A stretch of DNA of 64,000 bases, taken from NCBI RefSeq assembly GCF_003570725.1, contig NZ_QWVS01000016.1:1-64000 (forward strand), read 5' to 3'. The number at the start of each line of letters is the position of its first letter. The stretch's first letter is position 1. Below the pieces are notes generated by a model. It was not told the origin of the DNA. It worked only from the letters and a program-made list of their open reading frames with translations, and did not search any database. The position numbers and the translations under genes are program-made. Positions 54,741-62,880 of this stretch are shown piece by piece. Source of the DNA: Peribacillus asahii. Its GTDB lineage: Bacteria; Bacillota; Bacilli; Bacillales; DSM-1321.

Positions 54741-55131
54741 CTAATTGACTGATTGCTTGCCATAATTGAAGGTGGCGGGCTTTTCTAGGAAGAAAGCGGC
54801 CCATTTCTTCTTCGTTGTACCCTGCATGTAGGTTTTTTTCATCAAAAATGATAGGGCGGCGAAGAAGGTCAGGATTTTGTTGGATTAATTCACACAGTTC
54901 ATTTAAAGGGATGCTATTGATATCCATTTTTAAGCTCTTAAATTTTTTAGAACGTGTCGAGATGATTTCATCTGTTCCACCTTCTGTTTTTTGTAAAATC
55001 GCTTTAATTTCTTTAACAGAAAGAGGTTGTGAGAATAAGTTGCGTTCTGTATAAATAATGTCGTTTTTTTGAAGCCAGGCTTTCGCTTTACGACAAGCTA
55101 AACTGCTTGGAGTAGTATAAATTGTAACCAT
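54736..55131 (-). CDS. Spx paralogue with SxxC in place of the CxxC switch
   Basis: A 131-residue ArsC-fold protein very similar to the RNA polymerase-binding regulator Spx. It keeps the RNAP-contact residues (Gly in GGTDEI near 52; Arg in ISTRSK near 60) and the C-terminal [31 protein letters not shown]. The redox switch, normally PSCTSC, reads PSSLAC, so Cys10 is replaced by Ser while Cys13 remains. It cannot form the usual intramolecular disulphide. It may be a redox-blind or differently regulated Spx. AAGGAG precedes the ATG with a long spacing. Confidence 0.88.
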   Translation of the reverse strand: MVTIYTTPSSLACRKAKAWLQKNDIIYTERNLFSQPLSVKEIKAILQKTEGGTDEIISTRSKKFKSLKMDINSIPLNELCELIQQNPDLLRRPIIFDEKNLHAGYNEEEMGRFLPRKARHLQLWQAISQLV

Positions 55132-55279
55132 TTCACATCGACTCCTTTATATTTTCTTTTCTATTTAAGTGAGTTATTGTATTGGATGATGATACATTTA
55201 CTTTAACCTTGTTATGTGTCAGCAGTATGTCAAGAATAAAATTCTTTTTTTTTTTCGAATATGCTAAAGACGATTGTGG

Positions 55280-55285
55280 TACAAT
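55280..55285 (+). promoter_or_regulatory. Extended -10 element upstream of the 159-residue gene
   Basis: TGGTACAAT is an extended -10 (TACAAT at 55280-55285), about 35 bases before the TTG start. An eleven-T run lies just upstream. Confidence 0.45.
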
Positions 55286-55320
55286 GTACAACATGATTTA
55301 GAGGAAATGAGGATGAGTGT

Positions 55321-55800
55321 TTGTTAACGTTTGCAGAAAAATTAGCTATTATTGAATCTTTCCCACAGCTACAAAGAAAAGATGTGTCATTAGGACGTGT
55401 TAATTTTCACTTTGAAGAAAGTGTGTATGATAGAAAAGTTGTAGTGCAGCATTTACATCCAAACGGTAATGGATTTGTTTATGCAGGTCATTTATCTCCT
55501 AGCATGACCGATAAAAAAGGGATGGTTAATATCCGTGAATATTCAGAGGAAGAGCTTCGAACAGTAGTAGAAGACAGTATCGCTTATTTATCTCACTTTG
55601 AGGAAGCGGAAGAAATGGTGGATGAATTTGCTGATCTTGAAGGCGTTTGGATAGGGCCGGAGAAGCAAGAATTAACGCTTGCTCAAGAAGATTTACTCTG
55701 GAATATATATGCGGGGGTGAATCTTGAAGAATGTTTTGAATCACCGATTGAAGCAGAGCGTTACTTATTGGAAGAGGGATTTCATAAAAAAAAGGGCTAA
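55321..55800 (+). CDS. Conserved hypothetical protein, 159 residues
   Basis: A soluble, acidic protein (FAEKLAIIESFPQLQRKDVSLGRVNFHFEESVYDRKVVVQHLHPNG at the N-terminus). It has no membrane segment, signal peptide or recognised catalytic motif. The start is TTG with GAGG seven bases upstream; an overlapping ATG at 55313 is out of frame. It is monocistronic and divergent from the Spx paralogue. No function is assigned. Confidence 0.75.
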   Translation: MLTFAEKLAIIESFPQLQRKDVSLGRVNFHFEESVYDRKVVVQHLHPNGNGFVYAGHLSPSMTDKKGMVNIREYSEEELRTVVEDSIAYLSHFEEAEEMVDEFADLEGVWIGPEKQELTLAQEDLLWNIYAGVNLEECFESPIEAERYLLEEGFHKKKG

Positions 55801-55849
55801 ATTCGTGGGATTTTGGCGGAATTTGTCGTTGAATTATTAAGGGATAACC

Positions 55850-55879
55850 TTGTTTTTTTTAGCATATGCATGATATACT
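55850..55879 (+). promoter_or_regulatory. Promoter of the cold-shock gene
   Basis: TTGTTT (55850-55855), 18 bases, then TGATATACT, an extended -10. It predicts an untranslated leader of about 120 bases, as is usual for csp genes. Confidence 0.55.
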
Positions 55880-56006
55880 ATAGATAATTATTTTTGTTCG
55901 GAATAAGATTGATAGAAGGAAGTACCGTTATAGGTTTCCTCTTCAGACATTATCCAGAATCAAGAATAGTAATAAAATGGATTTTTTCCAAATGGGAGGC
56001 ACTACA

Positions 56007-56204
56007 ATGGTACAAGGTAAAGTAAAATGGTTTAACGCAGAAAAAGGTTTCGGTTTCATCGAAGTTGAAGGTCAAGACGACGTATTCGTACACTTCTCAG
56101 CTATCCAAGGTGAAGGTTTCAAAACTCTTGAAGAAGGTCAAGACGTGACTTTCGAAATCGAGCAAGGCGCTCGTGGACCACAAGCTGCTAACGTTCAAAA
56201 ATAA
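56007..56204 (+). CDS. Cold-shock protein (CspA/CspB family)
   Basis: A 65-residue single-stranded nucleic-acid-binding OB-fold protein with both RNP motifs, KGFGFI (RNP1) and VFVHF (RNP2), and the N-terminal [13 protein letters not shown]. It acts as an RNA chaperone. The open frame begins ten codons earlier, but GGGAGG precedes ATG 56007 and all family members start there. Codon use is highly biased, as expected for an abundant protein. Confidence 0.95.
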   Translation: MVQGKVKWFNAEKGFGFIEVEGQDDVFVHFSAIQGEGFKTLEEGQDVTFEIEQGARGPQAANVQK

Positions 56205-56213
56205 TTGAACGCT

Positions 56214-56252
56214 AAGAAAAGACTCCGTTTATCGGGGTCTTTTTATTTTGCG
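56214..56252. terminator. Terminator after the cold-shock gene
   Basis: AAAAGACTCCG and CGGGGTCTTTTT pair around five bases. Confidence 0.85.
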
Positions 56253-56417
56253 TTATTTTTTGTCCTTTAGTAGCTGATCCAGCTTTTCTTCTATTCTATT
56301 TGTTTGCTGCCGTTGCTTTATAAGATATTTTATAAATAGGACAATAAGAACAATCGGTACTACAAGAGAAATAAGGAAGACTACTTGAAAAGTAATATCT
56401 CCAACATTAAAGTGCAT
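56253..56417 (-). CDS. DUF4083-like small membrane protein, 54 residues
   Basis: The minus strand encodes MHFNVGDITFQVVFLISLVV then PIVLIVLFIKYLIKQRQQTN and RIEEKLDQLLKDKK: one membrane segment and a charged helix ending RIEEKLDQLL. This is the pattern of the DUF4083 family of small Bacillus proteins. AGGAGA is seven bases before the ATG. It is convergent with the cold-shock gene. Confidence 0.75.
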   Translation of the reverse strand: MHFNVGDITFQVVFLISLVVPIVLIVLFIKYLIKQRQQTNRIEEKLDQLLKDKK

Positions 56418-56577
56418 CTTGCAATCTCCTGCCTTTCATCCATATATTATACCAATAAATAGAATAATAGAGAGTATTTTATGGAAACCCCCTAAAAAGT
56501 ACCTCTGTTTTTATAGCTATGCCTCATAGTAAACTATAAAAAGTTATAATGTTAAAATTAGAGAGGAATAGCAAATA

Positions 56578-58083
56578 GTGAAAAAATTATTTGGCTGTCT
56601 TATTATATTCAGCTTTCTTTGTATAAGTCTATTTCCAAGCAGTGGACAAGCATCTAGTAATACTCTTTCCATAGGTTCTGTGAAAGTAGACAAGGCGAGT
56701 GTTTTTAAGGCTCCTAAATTAGGGTCTACTAAAGTAGCAGTCTTAAAAAAAGGTGAGAAATTTCCTGTTATTTCTTCTGCCTCAGGAGACTCTGCAAGCC
56801 TTATTATCCATAAGGTAGTACGTGGAGATACATTATCGGGAATAGCGAAGCAGTATGGAGTTTCAGAAAGAGAGTTAAAGAAACAAAACAAATTAACATC
56901 GGAGAAAATTATTATTGGTCAAAAACTAAAGATTCCACAAAAATATCAGATACATACTGTTAAATCAGGAGATTCATTGTGGAAAGTGGCTACTAAATAT
57001 GGGGTAACGATAAGTGATTTAAAGAAATTAAATCATTTGCGCACCGTTAATCTTGATGTTGGTCAAAAACTGAAGCTTCCTGATTATTACTTCCAAATTC
57101 AATTGCTTGATGGTAAAAAGGGCTGGATTAAGAGATCCCTTCTTAAACAAAAAAAGCAAACCCGTATCTTTATGGGGTGGAAGCATAATGGAACGAAGGG
57201 AAACTACATGAAACAACCTAATTTAAATGTAGTATCTCCTCGTTTTTATACATTAAAGAATTCAGGGGATTTTGTTTCCCTTTCTGTGGATAAAAAGTAT
57301 GTTCAAGACGCTCATCGCCAAGGGAAACAAGTTTGGCCGCTAATTGGTAATCAATTTGACCCTGTTTTAACTGATTTTATACTAGGTAGTGCAGCCAATC
57401 GTCAAAAATTAGTTTCAGCTTTGCGAGATTCACTCGTACAAACGAATAGTGATGGAATAAATGTGGATTTTGAAAACATTGATCCAAAAAATGAGCGGGA
57501 TTATGTGCTTTTCATAAAAGAACTTAAAAAGTCGCTTCAACCACATGGAATGAAACTATCTGTGGATGTCACTCGGGCAAATGATGACCCTTTTTGGTCA
57601 GGGAGTTTAGATAGGAAAGAACTTGGCAAGCTAGCAGATTATATCATCATGATGGGATATGATGAGCACTGGGGAGGAAGTCCAACAGCTGGTTCTGTTG
57701 CCTCTTTGCCTTGGGTCAAGGAAGGGATAAAGCTTTTAATGAAAGAGGTACCTTCTCATAAAATCATATTGGCTGTGCCATTTTACACGAGGGAATGGGT
57801 AACGGATTTATCGACAAACAAAGTGAAGAGTTATGATCGTACTATGGTTGAGGTTGAGCAAATTATTTTATCTAAAGGACTTCAAAAGGTATGGGATAAA
57901 AAGACCTCGCAAAATTATGTGGAATATACTTTGGATGGGAAGAGACATCAAATATGGATAGAAGATAAAAAATCGATGAAGCTTCGACTGAACCTGGTAA
58001 AACAGCATCACTTGGGCGGTGTAGCTGCTTGGTATATGGGAGCAGAAACCTCTGACATTTGGGATGTATATCATTTAATGTAA
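56578..58083 (+). CDS. Secreted LysM-GH18 cell-wall glycosidase with split SH3b domain
   Basis: A 501-residue exported enzyme. A signal peptide (1-25) is followed by the first strands of a bacterial SH3 domain (SVKVDKASVFKAPKLGSTKVAVLKKGEKFPVISS). Two LysM repeats come next (HKVVRGDTLSGIAKQYGVSE and HTVKSGDSLWKVATKYGVTI, residues ~80-175), then the last SH3 strands (YYFQIQLLDGKKGWIKRSLL), and a GH18 domain with the complete motif DGINVDFEN near residue 297. Such enzymes act on spore cortex or cell-wall N-acetylglucosamine. GTG start after AGAGGA. Confidence 0.9.
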   Translation: MKKLFGCLIIFSFLCISLFPSSGQASSNTLSIGSVKVDKASVFKAPKLGSTKVAVLKKGEKFPVISSASGDSASLIIHKVVRGDTLSGIAKQYGVSERELKKQNKLTSEKIIIGQKLKIPQKYQIHTVKSGDSLWKVATKYGVTISDLKKLNHLRTVNLDVGQKLKLPDYYFQIQLLDGKKGWIKRSLLKQKKQTRIFMGWKHNGTKGNYMKQPNLNVVSPRFYTLKNSGDFVSLSVDKKYVQDAHRQGKQVWPLIGNQFDPVLTDFILGSAANRQKLVSALRDSLVQTNSDGINVDFENIDPKNERDYVLFIKELKKSLQPHGMKLSVDVTRANDDPFWSGSLDRKELGKLADYIIMMGYDEHWGGSPTAGSVASLPWVKEGIKLLMKEVPSHKIILAVPFYTREWVTDLSTNKVKSYDRTMVEVEQIILSKGLQKVWDKKTSQNYVEYTLDGKRHQIWIEDKKSMKLRLNLVKQHHLGGVAAWYMGAETSDIWDVYHLM

Positions 58084-58101
58084 TCGTAATGAACGGTTTA
58101 C

Positions 58102-58145
58102 AGAAAAAGAGCTTATCAGACTTAACTGATAAGCTCTTTTGTCAT
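58102..58145. terminator. Bidirectional terminator
   Basis: AAAAGAGCTTATCAG and CTGATAAGCTCTTTT pair exactly, between the GH18 gene (+) and the flavodoxin gene (-). Confidence 0.88.
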
Positions 58146-58586
58146 ACATGTATTTTTTATTTTACTTTGTAAAGCTTGCTTGAAAATAGTCGTGAATTTT
58201 TCGATTCTTGGTAAATCAGTAGTTTGATACATTTGCTCGACCTTTAAGGTAACGGCTAAAGAACTATGCACATATAGCATGTCGCGTAATAGATTGACAG
58301 CACCGCAAAAGTGATGGTAATTCGTTTCACCTGTCCCGAACACAGCCGTCGTGAGGTGAGAGATATCAGCTGTTTCTAATTCCTCATAAAAGGGAATCAT
58401 TTTGGCTGGTAAATCACCATCTCCCCATGTGTATGAGCCAATCAATAAACCGTCGTAGGCAGGTAGAGTAGCAGAATTGAATTCACCTAGTTTAAAGAGC
58501 TTCGCTTCAGGTAAAAAAGAGGCGATCACTTCAGCAAGTGCTTTCGTATTTCCGCTTCCAGAATGATAGACGATGGCTATTCTCAT
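58122..58586 (-). CDS. Flavodoxin of the ribonucleotide reductase operon
   Basis: A 154-residue flavodoxin with the FMN phosphate loop YHSGSGNTKALAE at residues 7-19, YTWGDGDLP and FGTGETNYHHFCGA. Its start overlaps the end of the small-subunit gene by four bases, so it is translationally coupled to ribonucleotide reductase. By position it could play the part of NrdI, which supplies oxidant to a dimanganese cofactor, or be a general electron donor. It is more flavodoxin-like than classical NrdI. Confidence 0.85.
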   Translation of the reverse strand: MRIAIVYHSGSGNTKALAEVIASFLPEAKLFKLGEFNSATLPAYDGLLIGSYTWGDGDLPAKMIPFYEELETADISHLTTAVFGTGETNYHHFCGAVNLLRDMLYVHSSLAVTLKVEQMYQTTDLPRIEKFTTIFKQALQSKIKNTCMTKELIS

Positions 58587-59635
58587 AGTTCATCAAATCC
58601 GTTGCTCGCATTCACTTGGCTGTAAGTTCTTGATTTTTGTTCAAAGAAATCCGTCTTCGTTAAACTAATGGATTCATCATCAAATGTTTTAATCCAAGGC
58701 ATTGGGTTATCCGGATAGTCTTTATATAAATTATCTAGTCCAAGCATGCGAAGCCGCTTGTTGGCAATGTATTCGATGTATTCATAGAACTCTTCAAGGT
58801 CGAGGTCGGCTTTTGCTTGAATATCTTCTAATATATACTCTGACCATTGCTTTTCAAGTTCGACAGCATGTTGGAGTGTATCGTAAATGAACTGTTTGTT
58901 TTCTTCTGTGTTTAATTCAGGATATTCGTACATTAAAATTTGAATCAGCATCCCAATAAAGTCAAAGTGAACCATCTCATCACGGTGAATATAAGAAATC
59001 ATCGTAGCTGAGCCTGTCATTAGATTTTGACGTCCTAAGTTGTAATAGAAGGCAAATGCTAAATAGAAATAGATGCCTTCAAGGTTTGTGGAGTGAATTA
59101 AGGCCTCGAATAAATGTTGAGGCGTAGGGTCATCTACAAAGGTTTGATACGCATCGACAATTGGCTGATTCCGCTTGATGACTTGCGGGTGCTGCTTAAT
59201 TCGGTCAAATAGCTGTTTTTGTTTATCTAAAGGGATCAACGAAGCAAGAATATACGAGTAGGATTCATTATGAATCGACTCTTGCTGCGCCATATTCGCT
59301 AAAATTGCTTTAACAGCCGGGTCTTTTACATAGCGTAGGAATTCTACTAATGTGGGCGTTTGTAAACTATCCATTCCCGCAATCATCGTTAAAATATCTA
59401 GAAATACATCTTGAATATCTTCATCGAGCTCGCCCCATTGCTTCTTATCTTGAATCATATTGACACTTGAAGGCTTCCAAAAGTTATTAATCAGTTGGGT
59501 ATAGGTATCATAAAATTTCTCATATTGAATGTCATTCCAAAGGAGAAAGCCTGAGGCTTCTCCTTTGAATACGCCGGTTGCCTTTGTCGGATACGTTGGT
59601 TCTAACATTCGGATTTTTTTAATGTGAGTTGTCAT
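58583..59635 (-). CDS. nrdF: Ribonucleoside-diphosphate reductase small subunit
   Basis: The radical-generating beta subunit of class I ribonucleotide reductase. The 350-residue ferritin-like protein has the metal ligands in GMDSLQ (Asp), QQESIHNESYSYIL (Glu, His and the probable radical Tyr), the second Glu in STNLEGIYFYLAF, and HRDEMVHFDF (Glu, His). The C-terminus NGFDEL fits docking to the large subunit. Expression is controlled with the large subunit by the B12 riboswitch upstream. Class Ib is likely, but Ia-like features cannot be excluded. Confidence 0.93.
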   Translation of the reverse strand: MTTHIKKIRMLEPTYPTKATGVFKGEASGFLLWNDIQYEKFYDTYTQLINNFWKPSSVNMIQDKKQWGELDEDIQDVFLDILTMIAGMDSLQTPTLVEFLRYVKDPAVKAILANMAQQESIHNESYSYILASLIPLDKQKQLFDRIKQHPQVIKRNQPIVDAYQTFVDDPTPQHLFEALIHSTNLEGIYFYLAFAFYYNLGRQNLMTGSATMISYIHRDEMVHFDFIGMLIQILMYEYPELNTEENKQFIYDTLQHAVELEKQWSEYILEDIQAKADLDLEEFYEYIEYIANKRLRMLGLDNLYKDYPDNPMPWIKTFDDESISLTKTDFFEQKSRTYSQVNASNGFDEL

Positions 59636-59717
59636 ATTTTAAGCTCCTTTTCTTGATAGATAGGGAAGCGAGTAGTTTTTCAGCTAATACTGGTGTCTAG
59701 CTCTACCGGCTTCACTT

Positions 59718-60077
59718 TTAAGATGAACAGCTTTCACAAGCATTGTTAAATTCCGAAGAAGTCGAACGAACATAGTAGGTGGATTTCAGTTGGCTTTCCC
59801 AAGCGGTCAAGTGAATATCTAATAAGTCTTTCGCTTTAATCGTATTATGAACATATAAATTAAAGCTGATGGCTTGGTCTACATGGCGTTGCCGAGCGGC
59901 GTTTTGTTTAATGCTTTCTTTTTGATCTAAATGGAAGCGCGTTTTTTTATAGTATTCATACGTATTTGGCGTTAAACCAGGCGCTGTCACTTTGAATTTA
60001 AAGTTCTTCTTTTCCTCGTAAAATTCAATTTCGTATAATGGATCGATGCCGTCTGTTGAATTCCCGATTTTCGCAGT
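59718..60077 (-). CDS. nrdE: Ribonucleoside-diphosphate reductase large subunit, exon 2
   Basis: The C-terminal 119 residues of the alpha subunit, joined to exon 1 by excision of a group I intron. It starts TAKIGNSTDGIDPLYEIEF, continuing the active-site loop begun in exon 1. It contains the radical-transfer tyrosines in KSTYYVRS, and ends with the redox-shuttle pair CESC. The reading frame is open through the splice point without adjustment. The ATG-initiated frame seen at 59990 is internal and has no ribosome binding site. Confidence 0.9.
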   Translation of the reverse strand, partial: TAKIGNSTDGIDPLYEIEFYEEKKNFKFKVTAPGLTPNTYEYYKKTRFHLDQKESIKQNAARQRHVDQAISFNLYVHNTIKAKDLLDIHLTAWESQLKSTYYVRSTSSEFNNACESCSS

Positions 60078-60384
60078 CTAAATTGTTACTATCCTAATTA
60101 ACTAGTTAGGATGGATAGGTCGTTTCTGTTCCGCCTATCTCTCTAGGTCGCCCTAGAGTACGGACTATATCTTTATCTTGTATATTTATATACAAGATAG
60201 TCGGTACATAGCCTCTGAACCTTCTTCCTTTTATAAGGAAGCTCGGCTGCGGATTGTCTGCAATCAAGAATTTTTAGGGTTCGCTACGTCATTACTGCGT
60301 AGTATCCTATCTTGATATACTCAGAGTTTCCCGCAATTCTCCGACTTTTCACTTATACATCACTGTACAAGGGAGCAATTATTT
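60078..60384 (-). ncRNA. Group I intron in the nrdE gene (307 nt, no ORF)
   Basis: The minus strand shows, in order, the conserved group I elements P (AATTGCGGGAAAC), Q (AATCCGCAGCCGAG), R (GTTCAGAGGCTA) and S (AAGATATAGTCC). The 5' exon ends in T and pairs as GAGU with GCUC eight bases inside, giving the required U-G wobble in P1. The intron ends in G. Removal joins PNSS to TAKIG in frame. It carries no homing endonuclease. The intron begins AAATAA, so an unspliced message stops within two codons. Confidence 0.93.
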
Positions 60385-62304
60385 ACTCGAGTTCGGGGCA
60401 ACAGCCATCAAATATCCATTACGAATTCCGTTTTGTTGAATGTTTTGTTTCAGTTCGTTCCACTTCTGGTCATGGTAGTCGCGCAGCTCGAAATAGTGAC
60501 CAGTCTGCCAGTCAGAACCTTCGAAATAGCGGTAGCTGCCTTTTTCTTTTGCTAGTTCGCATGATGCTTGAATCGTTAAGTAAGCGATTGTTTCGTATAA
60601 AGAATCAGCAAGCTGAATGGCTTCTTCAGATTCCCAATAGATTTTTTTGACTGCAAGCAGATGATGCCATCCGAATGTTCCGAGGCCAATCGCGCGATAA
60701 CGTTGGTTAGAAATCTTTGCTTGTTTAACAGGTAAAGTATTGATATCAATCACGTTATCAAGCATGCGTACTTGGATTGGAATTAAGCGTTCTAGAACTT
60801 CTGCTTCAATAGCACGAGGTAAATTAATAGAAGAAAGATTGCAAACGACGAAGTCTCCGCTTTTTCTTATGATAACAATGTCGCCATCTTCTGTTTCATA
60901 TTCTTCTGTAATCGATGTCGGACTTAGGTTTTGGGCGATTTCGGTACATAGATTTGAGCAATAAATCATTCCTTTATGACGATTCGGATTTTTTCGATTT
61001 ACCTCATCGCGATAGAACATATAAGGAGTTCCTTCTTCTAATTGTGAAATCATAATTCCTTTCATGACATCAATCGCTTGTACTTTTTCGTAAGCATAGC
61101 TTGGAAGTTTACCATGTTCAGCTGCTTCAACAGCGAGTGCGTAGTGCTTACGGAAGCTTCCGTTGCCCTTTTTCTCATCGTAAAAATCTTCAAGAGAGAA
61201 GCCAAGATTTTGCTTCACACTATGCGGATCGAATAAATACCATTCTTTACGGTCTCGAACAGCTTCCATAAATAAATCAGGAATACAAATCCCGGTAAAA
61301 ATATCATGAGCCTTCAAACGGTCATCCCCGTTTTGTGTTTTTAAGTCTAGGAAACTCATAATGTCTTTATGCCAGGCATCTAAATAAATAGCAATCGCAC
61401 CTTTTCGTTGTCCAAGCTGGTCTACGCTAACCGCTGTTTGATTGAATAGGCGAATCCAAGGAGTAGTGCCAGAGCTGTTTCCAGAGAAGCCGCGAATATC
61501 TGAACCAAGAGAACGAATTTTTCCTACGTATAATCCAACCCCCCCGCCAAATTTGGATACTTTTGCGGCATCGTAGTTTGAAAGATAAATACCATCAATA
61601 GAATCTTCCACAGCATCAATAAAACAGGAGCTTAGTTGTCCATGCGTTTTCCCTGCATTGGATAGTGTAGGGGTGGCAACCGTCATATAAAGATTAGACA
61701 TCGCCCAGTAGGCTTCTTTAATTAGATCTAGACGTTTGTCCTTCGGTTCATTACGCATAATTTCCATTGCGATAATCATAAAGCGTTCTTGCGGTAACTC
61801 ATAGACAGCGTTTTTCTCAGGACGAGCTAAGTAACGGTCATTTAGCAAATAAATTCCAATATAAGAGAAAAGCTTATCCTTCTCGGGGTCAATAGAACGG
61901 CCTAATTCTTCAATCTCTGCTTTTGTATAAGATTCCAGTAATTCCGCTTTATAAACAGGGTAACGTTGTCCTTCTTGTACGCTGGATAGCTGTTTTATTA
62001 AATCGTAGAACGGGCCGTAAGAAGTGTCTGTGTATCCGCGATTGATTTGTGCTTCTTGATACATAGAGTTTAATAATTCTGTAGCAGCAACGAATGTCCA
62101 GTCTGGAGCATCAATATCGACGTTCTCAAGTGCCATTTGGATAAGCTTCTTAGACGTTTGTGCAGCACTTACATCTGTTTGTCGATCCAACCATTTTTGA
62201 AAGCGTTGTTTGTATTTATCCATATGGAGTGTATGGTCGAAATTTTTTGATAGGGAAGCTAGCTGCAACATGCTTTGTTCTTTTGAATTTGTTAGAGTAG
62301 TCAA
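60385..62304 (-). CDS. nrdE: Ribonucleoside-diphosphate reductase large subunit, exon 1
   Basis: The first 640 residues of the catalytic alpha subunit that reduces ribonucleotides. The redox cysteine pair is Cys227 (QLSSCFID) and Cys487 (VVCNLSSINL). The catalytic thiyl site is NLCTEI with Asn450, Cys452 and Glu454. Exon 1 ends in the phosphate-binding loop VAPNSS. No N-terminal ATP cone is present, so dATP activity control of the usual kind is not expected. The open frame extends to 62349, but the TTG at 62304 lies nine bases after AAGGAGG. The full spliced protein has 759 residues. Confidence 0.94.
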
Positions 62305-62335
62305 GGGAAGAAGCCTCCTTTTATATTTTAGGTAA

Positions 62336-62368
62336 ATAAAAAAATCCACTCGAGAATGAGTGGATTAA
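62336..62368 (-). terminator. Riboswitch-controlled terminator before nrdE
   Basis: AATCCACTC and GAGTGGATT pair and are followed by TTTTTTT on the minus strand. It lies between the cobalamin aptamer and the nrdE ribosome binding site, so it is the likely expression platform. Confidence 0.88.
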
Positions 62369-62454
62369 ACGACTGAAATAAAAGACTAGTAAAGATAGCT
62401 TTTAGGCAATCGTTTCATCATCTCAATCCTCGAAGAATAAGAAACTAGAATGAA

Positions 62455-62612
62455 GTATAGGCAGGTCTCCTGACTTATGATCTCTCTACTTTGAGTCCTT
62501 CCCGTATTCCGATTAATACAGTGGCTTTCTCATTTCGTCACATTTACAGTTGCGAGGACAGTTCCGGATTCTCACCGGATTCCCTATTTAGCCATCTCTG
62601 GCACCTTTACTT
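62455..62612 (-). promoter_or_regulatory. Cobalamin (B12) riboswitch
   Basis: The minus strand carries the full set of conserved B12-element blocks: GGTGCC at the 5' stem, AATAGGGAA, CCGGTGAGAATCCGGAAC, TGTCCTCGCAACTGTAA, AAGCCACTG, CGGGAAGGACT, and the closing AGTCAGGAGACCTGCC. It precedes a terminator and then the class I ribonucleotide reductase genes. B12 binding is expected to turn the operon off. Confidence 0.95.
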
Positions 62613-62624
62613 TATATATCAATA

Positions 62625-62653
62625 TATAGATGTTTTTGGTTTATTTTTGTCAA
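62625..62653 (-). promoter_or_regulatory. Promoter of the ribonucleotide reductase operon
   Basis: On the minus strand a perfect TTGACA (62648-62653) is followed after 17 bases by TCTATA (62625-62630), about 15 bases before the riboswitch. Confidence 0.7.
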
Positions 62654-62880
62654 TATCTAGTATTGATTGCAAGTATTATCATAATCTATATTTTGTTAAA
62701 TTTCAACTATTTATTTTTGAGCACGGAAAGGATGGATTATATTATTTAACCTATATAAAAAGTAGGGAACAGGAATATTAGGAATTTAAAATGGCTAAAA
62801 TTGTGATAGAATAGAGGGGACATATGGTATTCTTTTAAAGAAAGATTACCAATAAAATTTTACACAAAAGGAGAAATAAC

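Noticed and set aside
59718-60350. Reading nrdE as two independent genes or a pseudogene
   Set aside because: The group I elements, the exact in-frame junction and the intact catalytic and C-terminal motifs on both sides favour a spliced functional gene.
60312-60650. 112-codon plus-strand frame across the intron-exon 1 junction
   Set aside because: It is antisense to nrdE and the intron, and has no recognisable protein feature.
62491-62781. 96-codon plus-strand frame over the B12 riboswitch
   Set aside because: The DNA is fully explained by the aptamer and promoter on the minus strand; the frame has no Shine-Dalgarno and a composition typical of chance.
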